18,817 nt of DNA, from assembly GCA_035258565.1 (NCBI GenBank), contig DATFXF010000294.1:1-18817 (forward strand). Direction: 5' to 3'. Below are positions 7,296 through 16,379 of the stretch, one piece after another. The stretch is from DATFXF01 sp035258565. Its GTDB lineage: Bacteria; Acidobacteriota; Terriglobia; Acidiferrales; UBA7541. The notes under the pieces were generated by a model, which searched no databases, had not been told where the DNA came from, and saw only the letters and a program-made list of their open reading frames with translations. Both the position numbers and the translations under genes were made by a program. Each line of letters begins with the position of its first letter. Within the stretch, counting starts at the first letter, position 1.

Positions 7296-7956
7296 TTGAA
7301 CATCTTGCTGAAATACGCGCGGCTTTATGGATTTGAGCATGCCCGCACGACTTCGCAACTGGAAACGACCTGGTTCGAATTGCGCGCCGCGGTGCCGCCC
7401 GATGACCATTCCGGCCTACTCCTGGGGCGGCGGGTTCGCAGCTCCACGTCGACGGCGTGCCCCTCGAAACCGGCGCGGAGCGGAGTTTTTGGCCATTTGC
7501 TCTCCGCTGCCGGCATTGCCAGCATTCATTTCCTGCCGCGTGTGACGCCGTCCGAGTTGACTCGTCTGGTGCGCGGCTTCCCCACCGGACGCGCCACAGC
7601 CGCGGCACTCCCCGAGCAGTTGAAAACTGCGCTCGCGAGCGTCGGCGGCATCCGCATCTACGAGTTGCGCTTTATCGCCGAAAACGCGAGCACCGCCGAC
7701 GCCAAGCTCTCCGCACAGCTCGTTACCCGCACGATGGGGCCGACGCCCGCGCTCAAACCGAACTGGGGCCTGCGGCCCCCTGCTCGCGCGGGTCATCGTG
7801 CGCAACGCGCGCACACAGGCCATCGCCTTCGAGGTGGTCGAGATCGACCTCGAAGACCGCTCGAAGCTCCACCGCTTGTTGCTCGAACTCAAGGGGTCAA
7901 CCGTGGAGGAGGCTTCAGCCGGCGCCTCGGCCAACCCTGCCGCAGCGGCAGGCTAG
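7296..7956 (+). pseudogene. frameshifted ORF: conserved N-terminal module plus PilZ-like tail
   Basis: No single frame stays protein-like across this stretch, but consecutive pieces do. Frame 7296 gives MNILLKYARLYGFEHARTTS up to GLLLG (about 7425). Another frame then gives GSQLHVDGVPLETGAERSF (to about 7490). The first frame resumes with GHLLSAAGIASIHF and RVTPSELTRLVRGFPTG (to about 7765). A third frame gives LLARVIVRNARTQAIAFEVV and DLEDRSKLHRLLLEL, ending at TAG 7954-7956. The opening resembles, from memory, the N-terminal module of acidobacterial signalling or regulatory proteins. The ending resembles the last strand and helix of a PilZ domain; both are inference. The breaks lie beside GGGG (7424-7427), TTTTT (7486-7490) and GGGG/CCCCC (7765-7780), so they may be real decay or sequencing indels. 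The start would be TTG without a clear ribosome-binding site. It lies upstream of secA on the same strand. Confidence 0.6.
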
Positions 7957-8061
7957 CTTCTCGCTCCCTCCGCCAGCCGCATCGCACCGTCCTAGGCGGT
8001 TCTTTCTGCGCCGCAAGAAGCATTTTCCGCACCCGCAGATTTGCGTCGGCTTGGCGTCGCT

Positions 8062-8091
8062 TTGCACGGAACACTCCGGACGGGATACAAT
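8062..8091 (+). promoter_or_regulatory. sigma70-type promoter of secA
   Basis: TTGCAC (8062-8067) and TACAAT (8086-8091) are 18 nt apart, both close to the sigma70 consensus. The start point would be near 8098, giving a leader of about 110 nt before the secA ATG at 8210. Confidence 0.6.
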
Positions 8092-8109
8092 GAAAGCGCG
8101 CCTGCGTCT

Positions 8110-8149
8110 CAATGGGAAGCAGTCCTTTTGCTGTGGGACTGCTTCATTG
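8110..8149 (+). promoter_or_regulatory. strong stem-loop in the secA leader
   Basis: GAAGCAGTCC (8116-8125) pairs perfectly with GGACTGCTTC (8136-8145) around a 10-nt loop. The stem continues after a 2-nt bulge with CAAT (8110-8113) to ATTG (8146-8149). There is no T-run behind it, so it is not a typical terminator. It begins about a dozen bases after the predicted transcription start, so it may stabilise or regulate the secA mRNA, or be the end of upstream transcription. Confidence 0.6.
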
Positions 8150-8209
8150 CTCTAGGGTGTACGTAACCCGCCAGCAGCGGCGACGAGAGGAGCATCCAGG
8201 AAGGACATC

Positions 8210-11071
<2,862 letters not shown>

Positions 11072-11524
11072 TGCCCGTTCCTACTATTTGGGGCCATTCC
11101 CCATCAACACGGCTCAAGCCAGCCTGCACCACCACGGGCGTTCGCCCTTCCTGCTCTCCCAATAGGCGCATCAAGTCGGAACGGAACTGGCTGCTCCGCT
11201 GACCCTCTGCACCTCGCAGGGTAAACCACCTTCTCGCTCGGCGGTCCCTCGGCACAGCAGCTCCCGGCAACATTCGGTTTTGTCGCGGGGGAGGGGGGTA
11301 GACCTCAGGGCGCGCCCCAGAGTCCCCTGGCGCGTCCAGGGCCGGTTCGCGCGTCCTGCAAGGCGGGAGCCGACCTTGTTTCTTTCGGGCGCCTCGGCCA
11401 AGTCGCGCCCAGGGTATTTACTTCTCGGTAGCAAAGAAGTGAATAAGGGTCCCTGCTAACAGCAAGATATAGTACCTAGAGGGGATGGGGGTAGGGGTTT
11501 AAAAAAAACTGAGGAGGACTGTTC
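11072..11524. other. gene-poor spacer between secA and the outer-membrane protein gene
   Basis: About 450 nt without a supportable gene. ORFs on the minus strand here are rich in Arg and Cys, have no domain signature and look like chance reading of GC-rich DNA. Small stem-loops are visible: TGGGG/CCCCA soon after the secA stop (around 11088-11103), and a bulged CGCG-CCAG/CTGG-CGCG near 11310-11333. Neither has a T-run. The last 110 nt hold the inverted repeat at 11415-11445, a TATAGT (11468-11473) that could be a -10 box without a good -35, a G-rich stretch (around 11480-11498) and an A-run just before the next gene's ribosome-binding site. Confidence 0.5.
11415..11445. repeat. 11-bp inverted repeat, operator or hairpin upstream of the OMP gene
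   Basis: TATTTACTTCT (11415-11425) and AGAAGTGAATA (11435-11445) are reverse complements except for one T-G position, and are separated by 9 nt. The AT-rich arms stand out from the GC-rich surroundings. The repeat lies about 80 nt before the beta-barrel gene and just upstream of a TATAGT, so it could bind a dimeric regulator or form an RNA hairpin. No T-run follows. Confidence 0.5.
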
Positions 11525-12067
11525 ATGCGGAAGATCGTGTTGCTGTGCGGATTGGTCCTGGCGCTGTCGCTTTCGGCGATGGCTCAGGAGCAGCCCAGGA
11601 TCGACGTCTTTGCAGGCTATTCCTATATCCGCTTTAACGCAGTGGATGACACCCACGCCAACCTGAACGGAGGAAGCGGGTCGGTGGCTTTCTACCCGAG
11701 CAGGCGGTGGGGGGTCGTTGGCGACTTTGGGGGCTACAAAATCTCGACCATCACAAGCGGAGGCGTGAGTGCCAGCGTGGACGAACATATAATCTCGTAC
11801 CTGTTTGGGCCGCGCATCCGCTTCGGAGGGGATAAGGTTACTCCCTTTGGGCAAGTGCTATTCGGCGGGGCACACCTCAGCACAGCACCTGCGATCGGCA
11901 CATCGGAGAATGTGTTTGCCATGACCGCCGGAGGTGGGGTCGACCTCAAAGTGGCCCGCCATTTCTCCGTCCGCGGTCAGGCTGAGTACCTTATGACCAA
12001 ATTCACCGACGGAGCGAACAACCGTCAGAACAACGCTCGAATCTCGGCCGGGATTGTCATCCACTAG
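11525..12067 (+). CDS. small outer-membrane beta-barrel protein
   Basis: The 180-residue product has a clear Sec signal peptide (MRKIVLLCGLVLALSLSAMA, cut after AMA before QEQP). A mature region of alternating hydrophobic and polar residues follows, typical of an 8-stranded OmpA/OmpX-like barrel: IDVFAGYSYIRFN, GSVAFYPSRRWGVVGDFGGY, IISYLFGPRIRF, VTPFGQVLFGGAHLS, FAMTAGGGVDLKVARHFSVR, QAEYLMTKF and a last strand ARISAGIVIH. The protein presumably sits in the outer membrane; its role (adhesion, pore or structural) cannot be assigned. The start is supported by AGGAGG at 11512-11517 with a 7-nt spacer. The gene is monocistronic, with a leader containing an inverted repeat and an intrinsic terminator about 25 nt after the stop. 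Such short 'outer membrane beta-barrel protein' genes are common in Acidobacteriota. Confidence 0.85.
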   Translation: MRKIVLLCGLVLALSLSAMAQEQPRIDVFAGYSYIRFNAVDDTHANLNGGSGSVAFYPSRRWGVVGDFGGYKISTITSGGVSASVDEHIISYLFGPRIRFGGDKVTPFGQVLFGGAHLSTAPAIGTSENVFAMTAGGGVDLKVARHFSVRGQAEYLMTKFTDGANNRQNNARISAGIVIH

Positions 12068-12092
12068 TCTAAGAGCCACTGTACGCGGCATC

Positions 12093-12129
12093 AGAAAGAG
12101 GTCGATCCCCGCGTCGGCCTCTTTCTTTT
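12093..12129 (+). terminator. intrinsic terminator after the outer-membrane protein gene
   Basis: AGAAAGAGG (12093-12101) pairs with CCTCTTTCT (12118-12126). Extra inner pairing (CGA/TCG) flanks a short GC-rich loop, and TTT follows the stem. It lies 25 nt after the stop codon. Confidence 0.75.
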
Positions 12130-12562
12130 GCTGGGGCTCTCTGCCACCAATTGCCTCTATTTGCCTCTATGGCGGTTTGCGTGAGCCTCGCCGTACGAAA
12201 TGTAGACGACGCCATGGCTGGAGGGCTGAGGGAAAAGCGGAAGAGCCAGAACGAGGGAGAGAAAGCGAAACGGGAAATTTCTGCGGCTCCCTGCCACAAA
12301 ATCAGTATAGCAGAATCCCCGGCTTGAGCCCTCGGGGCTGGCCGTTGGCCTTCGTGCCGGCGTCTGAGGGACCCAGCTCCCAATTCGCTGATTCCTTGCC
12401 CGCTGTTACTAAAAAGGCAAAGCCATACACCTTTTGGACGCCCTCGCGGCATCGTAGTAGACTGGCAAGGGAATCTGTGCGGATAATTTAAGGTTCGCGC
12501 AAAGCGGCGCGTGTCCCTAGGAACTTCGAGGCCGCGCGAGGGTTAGTCCGTGAGGAGGAGTT
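12130..12562. other. gene-poor spacer before the BON lipoprotein gene
   Basis: About 430 nt with no supportable gene; ORFs across it lack any recognisable signature. A short tandem duplication of TTGCCTCTAT-like units occurs near 12149-12170. A weak promoter candidate is TTGGAC (12434-12439) and TAGACT (12458-12463), 18 nt apart, about 100 nt before the lipoprotein ATG. A GATAAT at 12482-12487 has no good -35. Confidence 0.4.
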
Positions 12563-13543
12563 ATGCGCAGATCTGCGATTCCACTGGTGATCCTGTTGAT
12601 GGTGCTGGGGCTGGGGGCGGCCTGCTCGAAGGCACGCAGCGACCAGGCCATTACCACCGAAATTCAGTCCAAGATGTTCTCTGACCCGCAACTAAAGGCC
12701 GCAAACATTTCTGTACAGACCAACAAGGGCGAAGTCACACTCAGCGGCGATATCCCGAGCGATGCTGCACGCTATGAGGCCTTCAAACTAGCCAGCGAGA
12801 CCCCCGGCGTAACCAAGGTCGTCGATCAGATGACGATCAAGGCGGCGGAGGCTGCACCGCCACCACCGCCGCCGGAACCAACCCCGGCGCCGGTCCGCAG
12901 GTCGGCCAGGCGATTGACAACTCCGGCTCCCCTGTCTCCCGCTCCCGTTGCGGCTCAACCTGCCGCCCCAGCTGAGCCGGCACCACCTCCGCCACCCCAG
13001 CCGAGGACGGTCGAAATTCCTTCGGGCACGACCGTCACCGTGCGCATGATTGACTCGGTCGACTCCTCGATCAACCACCCGGGCGAAGTCTTCCGCGCCT
13101 CGCTCGATGCGCCGATTGTTGTAGACAACGAGGTCGTAGTCCCGGCCGGCACGGATGTCTTCGTGAAGCTGGTCCAGGCGAAGTCTGCGGGCCGCCTGGC
13201 CGGCCGCAGCGAACTGGGACTCGAGCTCGTTCGGATGCAGTTCCAGGGCAAGTCCTACACTCTGATGAGCAACGAGTATGAGCAGACGGGGAAGTCGCGC
13301 GGCAAACGCACTGCGGAGACGATCGGCGCCGGCGCGGCCATCGGTGCTGCCATCGGTGCGATTGCCGGAGGTGGCAAGGGAGCTGCTATCGGAGCAGGCG
13401 TCGGTGGCGCCACCGGCACAGGTATCCAGGTCGCCACGAAGGGCCAGCAGGTCAAAATTCCGTCCGAGACGAAGCTGGACTTCCGGCTAGAACAACCCGT
13501 CGAGGTCTCCTACTTCCCGGAGAAGAACCGGTCACGCCGCTGA
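12563..13543 (+). CDS. BON-domain lipoprotein with proline-rich linker and glycine zipper
   Basis: The 326-residue envelope protein starts with a lipoprotein-type signal (hydrophobic 6-20, LGLGAAC with C21 as the probable lipidated cysteine). One BON domain follows (about 27-92: DQAITTEIQSKMFSD, GEVTLSGDIPS, PGVTKVVDQM). BON domains bind membranes or polymers in proteins such as OsmY. Residues 97-148 are a Pro/Ala linker that could span periplasm or peptidoglycan. The C-terminal domain (149-315) begins with IPSGTTVTVRMIDSVDSS. It carries a glycine zipper (255-290, repeated GAAIGA and GGG units) and ends with IPSETKLDFRLEQPV. I recall this C-terminal domain from acidobacterial proteins; its function is unknown. 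GAGGAGGAG lies just before the ATG. The gene is monocistronic and ends at a very strong terminator. An envelope-stability role is inference. Confidence 0.85.
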   Translation: MRRSAIPLVILLMVLGLGAACSKARSDQAITTEIQSKMFSDPQLKAANISVQTNKGEVTLSGDIPSDAARYEAFKLASETPGVTKVVDQMTIKAAEAAPPPPPPEPTPAPVRRSARRLTTPAPLSPAPVAAQPAAPAEPAPPPPPQPRTVEIPSGTTVTVRMIDSVDSSINHPGEVFRASLDAPIVVDNEVVVPAGTDVFVKLVQAKSAGRLAGRSELGLELVRMQFQGKSYTLMSNEYEQTGKSRGKRTAETIGAGAAIGAAIGAIAGGGKGAAIGAGVGGATGTGIQVATKGQQVKIPSETKLDFRLEQPVEVSYFPEKNRSRR

Positions 13544-13572
13544 GACCGAAGCACAGTGGTAGGGTCGTTCAT

Positions 13573-13614
13573 GGGCGCAGGCCAGAGCTTCTGGCCTGCG
13601 CCCTTTCCCTTTTT
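13573..13614 (+). terminator. very strong intrinsic terminator after the BON lipoprotein gene
   Basis: GGGCGCAGGCCAG (13573-13585) and CTGGCCTGCGCCC (13591-13603) form a perfect 13-bp stem with a 5-nt loop. It is followed by TTT, CCC and a run of five T (13610-13614), and lies 30 nt after the stop codon. Confidence 0.93.
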
Positions 13615-13711
13615 ACGCGGTTCCGTTCGCGTCGTAGCACCCTGTCTCTCGCTTGACTTCGTGCGGCCGCGTAAGTGAAACCGCGGGTTCACGCCTCGCC
13701 TCCTGGATGCA

Positions 13712-13717
13712 AAGGAG
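13712..13717 (+). promoter_or_regulatory. ribosome-binding site deciding the start of the M24 peptidase
   Basis: AAGGAG lies 7 nt before the ATG at 13725. It selects this start over upstream in-frame start codons from 13653, and leaves the Tat signal at the N-terminus. Confidence 0.8.
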
Positions 13718-13724
13718 ACAATTC

Positions 13725-15005
13725 ATGCCTTTTTCGCGGCGCAGTCTGTTGAAGACGGGGGCCCTGCTTGGCACTGCCTCTGTGTTGCCGGATCTGGCCG
13801 CGGAGCCGCAGCGCCGGACGGTGCAGGCCCCCGAGGCGTTCGCGAAGCTCCAGCCCCTCCGCGAGCGTATTCGCCCAATCACGACGCCGGAATTTCAGGC
13901 CCGCGTGCAGCATGCGCAGCGTCTGATGACGGAGGCCAGACCGGCTTTCGCCGCCCTCTACATCACACCTGGGACTTCGCTCTACTATTACACAGGCGTC
14001 AGCTGGGCGCTGAGCGAGCGGCTGCTGGCGCTGATCATTCCACGCACAGGCGAGCCGGCAATCGCCTGCCCGGCATTTGAGGAGGGCCGCCTGCGTGAAC
14101 TGCTCCGCCTAGCCGTTGACGTGCTCGCCTGGCAAGAAGACGAAAATCCTTTTGGGCTGGTAGCGAAGTGGCTCGCCGGGCAAGGTGTCCGAACCGGGCG
14201 CGTGGGCATCGAAGAGACAACGCGCTACACGTTCTTCGACGCCCTGCGCCGTGCGGCCCCGTCACTCGAATATGCGAGCGACAACGCCGTCACGATCGGC
14301 TGCCGGGCGCGGAAGAGCGCCCACGAACTCGAGCTGATGGAACTAGCCTGCTGGGCGACCTTGGAAGTTTACAAGGCCGTCTTTCGGTCTCTGCGCGAGG
14401 GCTTGACCCAGCGTGAGATCGCCTCCCTGGTCACGCAGGGCTTCGAGCGCATGGGGCTGAGCGGCGGCGCGCTGGTGCTTCTGGGCCAGTGGGCGGCGCT
14501 TCCCCACGGCACGACGCAGCCCCAGCAGCTCCGCGAAGGTCAGGTGGTGTTGATCGATGGTGGCACGTCAGTCGAAGGCTACGCGTCGGACGTGACTCGC
14601 TGCGCGCTGCTAGGGAAGCCCTCCGACAAGCTCCGGCGCGCATTCGACATCGTCCGTGCGGCGCAAGATACGGCGCTGGCCACGGCTGTGGCGGGCAAGC
14701 TGAGCGGCAGCGTGGACGACGCTGCGCGGGGCGTCATTATCCAGGCCGGCTACGGCCCGGACTATCGCTTCTTCACGCACCGGCTAGGCCACGGCATCGG
14801 GCTTGACGGCCACGAGCATCCCTACCTGGTCCGCGGGAGTAAAACCATCCTGGCGCCCGGCATGACGTTCTCGAACGAGCCGGGCATTTACGTTCCGGGC
14901 GACTTTGGCATCCGCCTCGAAGACGATATGGTCATTGAGCCGAAAGGCCCGGCGCGGCTGCTAACCTCCGGATTCAGCGAATCACTCGAGAAACCGGTGG
15001 GCTGA
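13725..15005 (+). CDS. Tat-exported M24 metallopeptidase (Xaa-Pro aminopeptidase-like)
   Basis: This is a 426-residue 'pita-bread' metallopeptidase probably acting on peptides with proline in the second position. The N-terminus (MPFSRRSLLKTGALLG) is a twin-arginine signal of the SRRxLLK type, with likely cleavage near AEP, so the enzyme is exported folded. Residues about 60-190 are the creatinase-like N-terminal domain. The catalytic domain (about 195-415) shows all five metal ligands: D278 (IDGG), D289 (SDVTR), H356 (GHGIG), E385 (SNEPG) and E399 (RLEDD). H261 (LPHG) is the conserved proton-shuttle histidine. The start is fixed by AAGGAG at 13712-13717. The gene follows a strong terminator, so it has its own promoter, which I could not place. 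It converges with the hydrolase gene, with 36 nt between stops. Cleavage specificity is inferred from the family. Confidence 0.93.
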   Translation: MPFSRRSLLKTGALLGTASVLPDLAAEPQRRTVQAPEAFAKLQPLRERIRPITTPEFQARVQHAQRLMTEARPAFAALYITPGTSLYYYTGVSWALSERLLALIIPRTGEPAIACPAFEEGRLRELLRLAVDVLAWQEDENPFGLVAKWLAGQGVRTGRVGIEETTRYTFFDALRRAAPSLEYASDNAVTIGCRARKSAHELELMELACWATLEVYKAVFRSLREGLTQREIASLVTQGFERMGLSGGALVLLGQWAALPHGTTQPQQLREGQVVLIDGGTSVEGYASDVTRCALLGKPSDKLRRAFDIVRAAQDTALATAVAGKLSGSVDDAARGVIIQAGYGPDYRFFTHRLGHGIGLDGHEHPYLVRGSKTILAPGMTFSNEPGIYVPGDFGIRLEDDMVIEPKGPARLLTSGFSESLEKPVG

Positions 15006-15041
15006 GAGCTTAAAAGCTGAAAGCCGAAAATCCACCGGGGG

Positions 15042-16046
15042 TCAACCGGCCGCCAATTCCGAGTGCTGCTCGCAGAATTCGACGACCCGCGCTTCAGCCC
15101 AGAAGCGTTCCTCTCCCGCATGGCGCGAAATGAAGCCGCAGTGGCCGCCACGGGGCGGCGCCATAAGGGAGATGCGCCGATTCGCGATGACGCCCGGGGC
15201 GCCAAACGACGCAAAGGGGACGAAGGGATCGTCCTGTGCCGTGAGGATGAGTGTCGGGACGTGGATCTGGGCGGCGGCGCGAATCGCACTCGCCCGGAAG
15301 TAATAATCCACGGCATCGCGGTAGCCCGAGCAGGGCGCCGTGATGGCGTCGTCAAATTCGCGAAGCGTGCGGATGCGGCGGAGGCCATCGAGTGCGTAGT
15401 GCCCAGGGAAGAGTCGCGCCTTGCGACGCAGCCGCGCTTTGAGCCCGCGAAGGAAGTACCACTGGTAAAGAAAATTGGGCGGCAAAGCGATGGCGTCCGC
15501 GCAGGCAGCCAGGTCCAGCGCCGGCGCGACAGCTGAGACCGCGCGGAGCTCCAGAGGTGCATGCGTGCCTAGCTCTCCAGCCATCTTCAACACCAGATTG
15601 CCGCCCATGGAATAACCCGCGAAGAAAATCTCAGGTAACGCGTCGCGCTCGATCAGTTCCGAGAGGACGGCGCGGCAGTCGCCCGAAAGGCCCGAGTTGT
15701 AGAGCGTAGGCGTGAGGTCTTCCGTGCCACCGCAGTTGCGCTGGTTGAGCCGCAGGACATTGAAGCCTCGCGCCAGAGCCAGCCTGGCGGTACCCAGCAT
15801 GTAGGCGGAATCCGAGGAGCCTTCGAGCCCGTGCACCAACGCGAGCGTGGGGTGGCGCTCGGGCGGCGATTGCCAGTGACACTGCCCCAGGATGCGCGAC
15901 CCGGGCTCGACTTGGAACAACCGCGGAACCGCGCGAGGCAACCCTTCGAGCCGCCGCGGCCAGAAGTGCGCCGCGAGAGTCATCAGATGCGGGTTGCGCA
16001 GCAGCGGATGGGGTTCGAACCCTCTCATGATCGAAGGTCTTCCCAT
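15042..16046 (-). CDS. YheT-family alpha/beta hydrolase
   Basis: The 334-residue cytoplasmic alpha/beta hydrolase has the YheT/EMB8 opening FEPHPLLRNPHLMT (about 10-23). The oxyanion-hole region is VHGLEGSSDS (71-80). The nucleophile elbow is GYSMGGN with S146 (144-150). The catalytic acid is in LTAQDDPFVP (D272 or D273), and H302 is in GGHCGF. Family members act on esters, with no well-defined physiological substrate. Translation may start at the ATG 16046-16044 (no ribosome-binding site visible) or at the ATG 16028-16026, which has GGAAG 10 nt upstream and would give 328 residues. The gene converges with the M24 peptidase gene and is divergent from guaB. A perfect 14-bp palindrome (16068-16081) lies just upstream in its leader. 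Confidence 0.9.
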   Translation of the reverse strand: MGRPSIMRGFEPHPLLRNPHLMTLAAHFWPRRLEGLPRAVPRLFQVEPGSRILGQCHWQSPPERHPTLALVHGLEGSSDSAYMLGTARLALARGFNVLRLNQRNCGGTEDLTPTLYNSGLSGDCRAVLSELIERDALPEIFFAGYSMGGNLVLKMAGELGTHAPLELRAVSAVAPALDLAACADAIALPPNFLYQWYFLRGLKARLRRKARLFPGHYALDGLRRIRTLREFDDAITAPCSGYRDAVDYYFRASAIRAAAQIHVPTLILTAQDDPFVPFASFGAPGVIANRRISLMAPPRGGHCGFISRHAGEERFWAEARVVEFCEQHSELAAG

Positions 16047-16067
16047 ACGTTAACATCCGGACGGAAA

Positions 16068-16081
16068 GAGCCCAAGGGCTC
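16068..16081. repeat. perfect 14-bp palindrome upstream of the hydrolase gene
   Basis: GAGCCCAAGGGCTC reads identically on both strands. It lies 22 nt before the outer hydrolase start codon, in the hydrolase-guaB divergent region. It could be an operator or a small hairpin, and a chance palindrome in GC-rich DNA cannot be excluded. Confidence 0.35.
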
Positions 16082-16238
16082 CTCGTGGGCAGCGCACCCC
16101 GGCCGGACGGAGTGGCGCTGGGCGATGAACGAGGCTGTCCTTTTCTTCGCCTGTGCATTTCCAGTGCGACGATGATCTGGAGCGGTCTGGGGGCGGTGAG
16201 CGTCGCGGTCGCGCAGCCACCGCAGTCGCCTGGCGCGC

Positions 16239-16267
16239 TTGACCCACCCCTCGGGCACACATAGAAT
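16239..16267 (+). promoter_or_regulatory. sigma70 promoter of guaB
   Basis: TTGACC (16239-16244) and TAGAAT (16262-16267) are separated by the optimal 17 nt, each one base from consensus. Transcription would begin near 16274, about 105 nt before the guaB ATG. This explains why coding potential upstream of 16365 is not real. Confidence 0.75.
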
Positions 16268-16314
16268 GGAACTCGATGAATGTCATGGGGGACGAGGAAA
16301 CCGGTGCTGGCCGC

Positions 16315-16345
16315 GGGCCGACAATGCGTCGGCCCTGCGACGTTT
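16315..16345 (+). promoter_or_regulatory. leader hairpin of guaB, possible attenuator
   Basis: GGGCCGAC (16315-16322) and GTCGGCCC (16328-16335) form a perfect 8-bp stem with a 5-nt loop. TGCGACG and then TTTT (16342-16345) follow. It lies in the leader between the guaB promoter and start codon. The short T-run, set off from the stem, makes it a weak terminator at most. Purine-responsive attenuation is a possibility, not shown. Confidence 0.5.
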
Positions 16346-16379
16346 TAAGGGATACTCTGGCGTTGTGGATGAGGAGAAT

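Noticed and set aside
11171..11434. 87-codon minus-strand ORF in the secA spacer
   Set aside because: Arg/Cys-rich, low-complexity product with no ribosome-binding site or recognisable motif; likely chance.
11478..11500. G-quadruplex in the G-rich stretch before the beta-barrel gene
   Set aside because: Only three long G-runs are present within reach, so a stable four-run quadruplex is not supported.
12054..12491. 145-codon ORF spanning the terminator and spacer
   Set aside because: It crosses a clear intrinsic terminator, has no signature and shows composition like non-coding DNA.
15995..16020. GGGGTTCGAACCCTC resembling a tRNA T-arm
   Set aside because: It lies in the hydrolase coding region, encoding the conserved RGFEPHP start, and no acceptor, D or anticodon arms can be built around it.
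16239..16379. N-terminal extension of guaB from a TTG at 16239
   Set aside because: The TTG is part of the -35 box, and the extension lacks similarity to IMP dehydrogenase. The family starts at about 16380.
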